Positions 42,821-43,621 of a stretch of 43,621 nt of DNA are shown here, one piece after another. The first letter of the stretch is position 1, and every line of letters starts with the position of its first letter. The position numbers and the translations under genes are program-made. The stretch covers positions 1 to 43,621 of the forward strand of contig JAGCWT010000102.1 in assembly GCA_017961705.1 (NCBI GenBank), given 5' to 3'. Origin of the DNA: Treponema sp. GTDB lineage: Bacteria > Spirochaetota > Spirochaetia > Treponematales > Treponemataceae. The notes under the pieces were generated by a model. It searched no databases. It had not been told where the DNA came from and saw nothing but the letters and a program-made list of their open reading frames with translations.

Positions 42821-43503
42821 GTTATCCATTCGCCGTTCACCAAAAGTTCATGGGGAAAAAAGTTTGCCTTGTAATTCATCTTGGGGTGGCCTTTGATCCA
42901 ATAGCCAAGATAGTAATACTCATAGCCGTGTTCCGCAGACCAAAGAATTTCGTTTACTATGCTGAATGTTCCTATGGAGCGCTTTAGAATTTGCGGAGAA
43001 ATGTCGTAGTAAAAATAATTTGAAGAAATTGAATCAAGCGCAAAGTCAAGTACGCTTACAGCCACGAGTCTTCCGTCCAGGTAGTAGTCAAAATTTTTTG
43101 TTCCGCAGTAATTCTTTCCATGCTCAAAACCGGAAAATACTGCTATGTCCGAAAATGCATCTTCCTTAGAAATATTTTTTTGGGGATTGTGCCGCCTCCA
43201 GTAATTCTGGTAAAGCAAAACTTTTTCTTCCGTAACAAAATCATTTGCTTCTTCTGTAATGCGAAGTTCAAGCTCTGAATTTTTTCTTAGAAGATGGCGG
43301 GCGCTTTTACTTGGCCTGTATTCAGATGCAGGAATTCTTATTGGTATGCATTTTTTGCATTCAGGGCATGTTGCGCGGTAGATTAAGTTGTCTGTTCTGC
43401 GGAAGCCTTCCTCCAATTGAATTGTGTAGAAAAACTCCTGCCTGGAAACTTTCTTTTCATACCTCTGTTCTGCACTGCGGATAATTAATCCTTGGTAAAC
43501 CAC
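42727..43503 (-). CDS. Ate/Bpt-type aminoacyl-tRNA-protein transferase, both ends altered
   Basis: A 258-aa protein of the arginyl/leucyl-tRNA-protein transferase family, which adds an amino acid to protein N-termini for degradation (N-degron pathway). Core features are GFRRTDNLIYRATCPECKKCIPIRI, SSNYFYYDISPQ, SIGTFSIVNEI and YLGYWIKGHPKMNYK. The last 30 residues (from KPSPDCKG) come from the dispersed repeat, past the usual end near NGEW. The N-terminus starts at GTG 43503, inside a palindrome at the end of a probable IS200/IS605-type element. The CSYL-like segment expected there is missing, so truncation or loss of function is possible. Confidence 0.7.
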   Translation of the reverse strand: MVYQGLIIRSAEQRYEKKVSRQEFFYTIQLEEGFRRTDNLIYRATCPECKKCIPIRIPASEYRPSKSARHLLRKNSELELRITEEANDFVTEEKVLLYQNYWRRHNPQKNISKEDAFSDIAVFSGFEHGKNYCGTKNFDYYLDGRLVAVSVLDFALDSISSNYFYYDISPQILKRSIGTFSIVNEILWSAEHGYEYYYLGYWIKGHPKMNYKANFFPHELLVNGEWITKPSPDCKGPPKAGCRQAMERAGPRGTLESG

Positions 43504-43621
43504 CGCCTATGGCGGTGGACTGACAGAGCTTGGCAGTTACGGCAATAGAAAGAAAACCTAAAAGCCCATAGAATCAACGTGTGAACCGCTCAAAGTTACA
43601 CACGGAGGAAATCTATGGACT
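43500..43621 (+). mobile_element. Probable IS200/IS605-type left end and start of its transposase gene
   Basis: A perfect hairpin (CCACCGCC-TAT-GGCGGTGG, 43500-43518) resembles the subterminal hairpins bound by Y1 transposases. About 95 bases later GGAGG (43604-43608) precedes ATG 43615, and only Met-Asp is read before the window ends. Spacing and layout suit a tnpA or tnpB gene, but no transposase sequence is visible. The outer boundary probably lies near 43490-43500. Confidence 0.4.

Noticed and set aside
1..43621. tRNA or rRNA genes
   Set aside because: No cloverleaf with TTCGAATC-like arm or rRNA core sequence was seen on either strand; this was by eye only.

Overview
The window looks like a chromosomal segment of a host-associated, carbohydrate-fermenting spirochaete, most likely a gut or rumen Treponema. 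Many exported proteins have relaxed spirochaete-type lipoprotein signals. There is a BMP-family receptor, tandem-WHy and beta-propeller lipoproteins, an orphan oligopeptide-binding protein, a domain-swapped GH3 beta-glucosidase and a pectinesterase-like protein. Codons are of moderate GC. The genus is inferred from protein character, not from a marker gene; no rRNA or tRNA gene was seen.

Layout. 1-1128: 3' part of a frameshifted NCS1/CytX-type permease. 1203-2297: an outer-membrane barrel gene, then a repeat-rich stretch with three end-to-end palindromes and a 164-bp repeat. 2298-4243: a DUF1848 gene translationally coupled to a D-lactate dehydrogenase-like gene. 4582-7458: siroheme-type dehydrogenase and UvrD/PcrA helicase. 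7469-9997: accessory patch, with a decayed AAA ATPase and an AT-rich AlbA/Schlafen-type regulator preceded by iterons. 10199-13818: lipoprotein, BMP receptor, pectinesterase-like gene and TIGR02757. 14176-16535 (minus): pyrE, vsr and a CDF metal exporter. 16707-18877: a cysteine-protease-like protein fused to a barrel-like region, then an aldo/keto reductase. 18948-21902 (minus): LEA-type lipoprotein and YgiQ radical SAM. 22018-25230: C39-like peptidase and GH3. 25481-29678: diaminobutyrate aminotransferase, diaminobutyrate decarboxylase and MATE exporter. 30023-34237: beta-propeller, DUF3142 lipoprotein and a 706-aa helical-repeat lipoprotein. 34328-37398: an unknown 477-aa protein coupled to an orphan OppA-like binding protein. 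37331-39213 (minus): two lipoproteins. 39297-43503: MscS, P1 peptidase, CoaBC and an arginyl/leucyl-transferase. The window ends in what looks like an IS200/IS605-type end.

Themes. (1) Several genes have a sigma70-like -10 box exactly six bases before the start codon, so leaderless mRNAs are predicted. (2) A two-hairpin dispersed repeat occurs five times; in one case it encodes the last 30 residues of a protein. (3) Best candidates for undescribed systems: the propeller/DUF3142/706-aa lipoprotein operon, the diaminopropane synthesis plus MATE operon, the protease-barrel fusion, and the iteron-controlled AlbA module.
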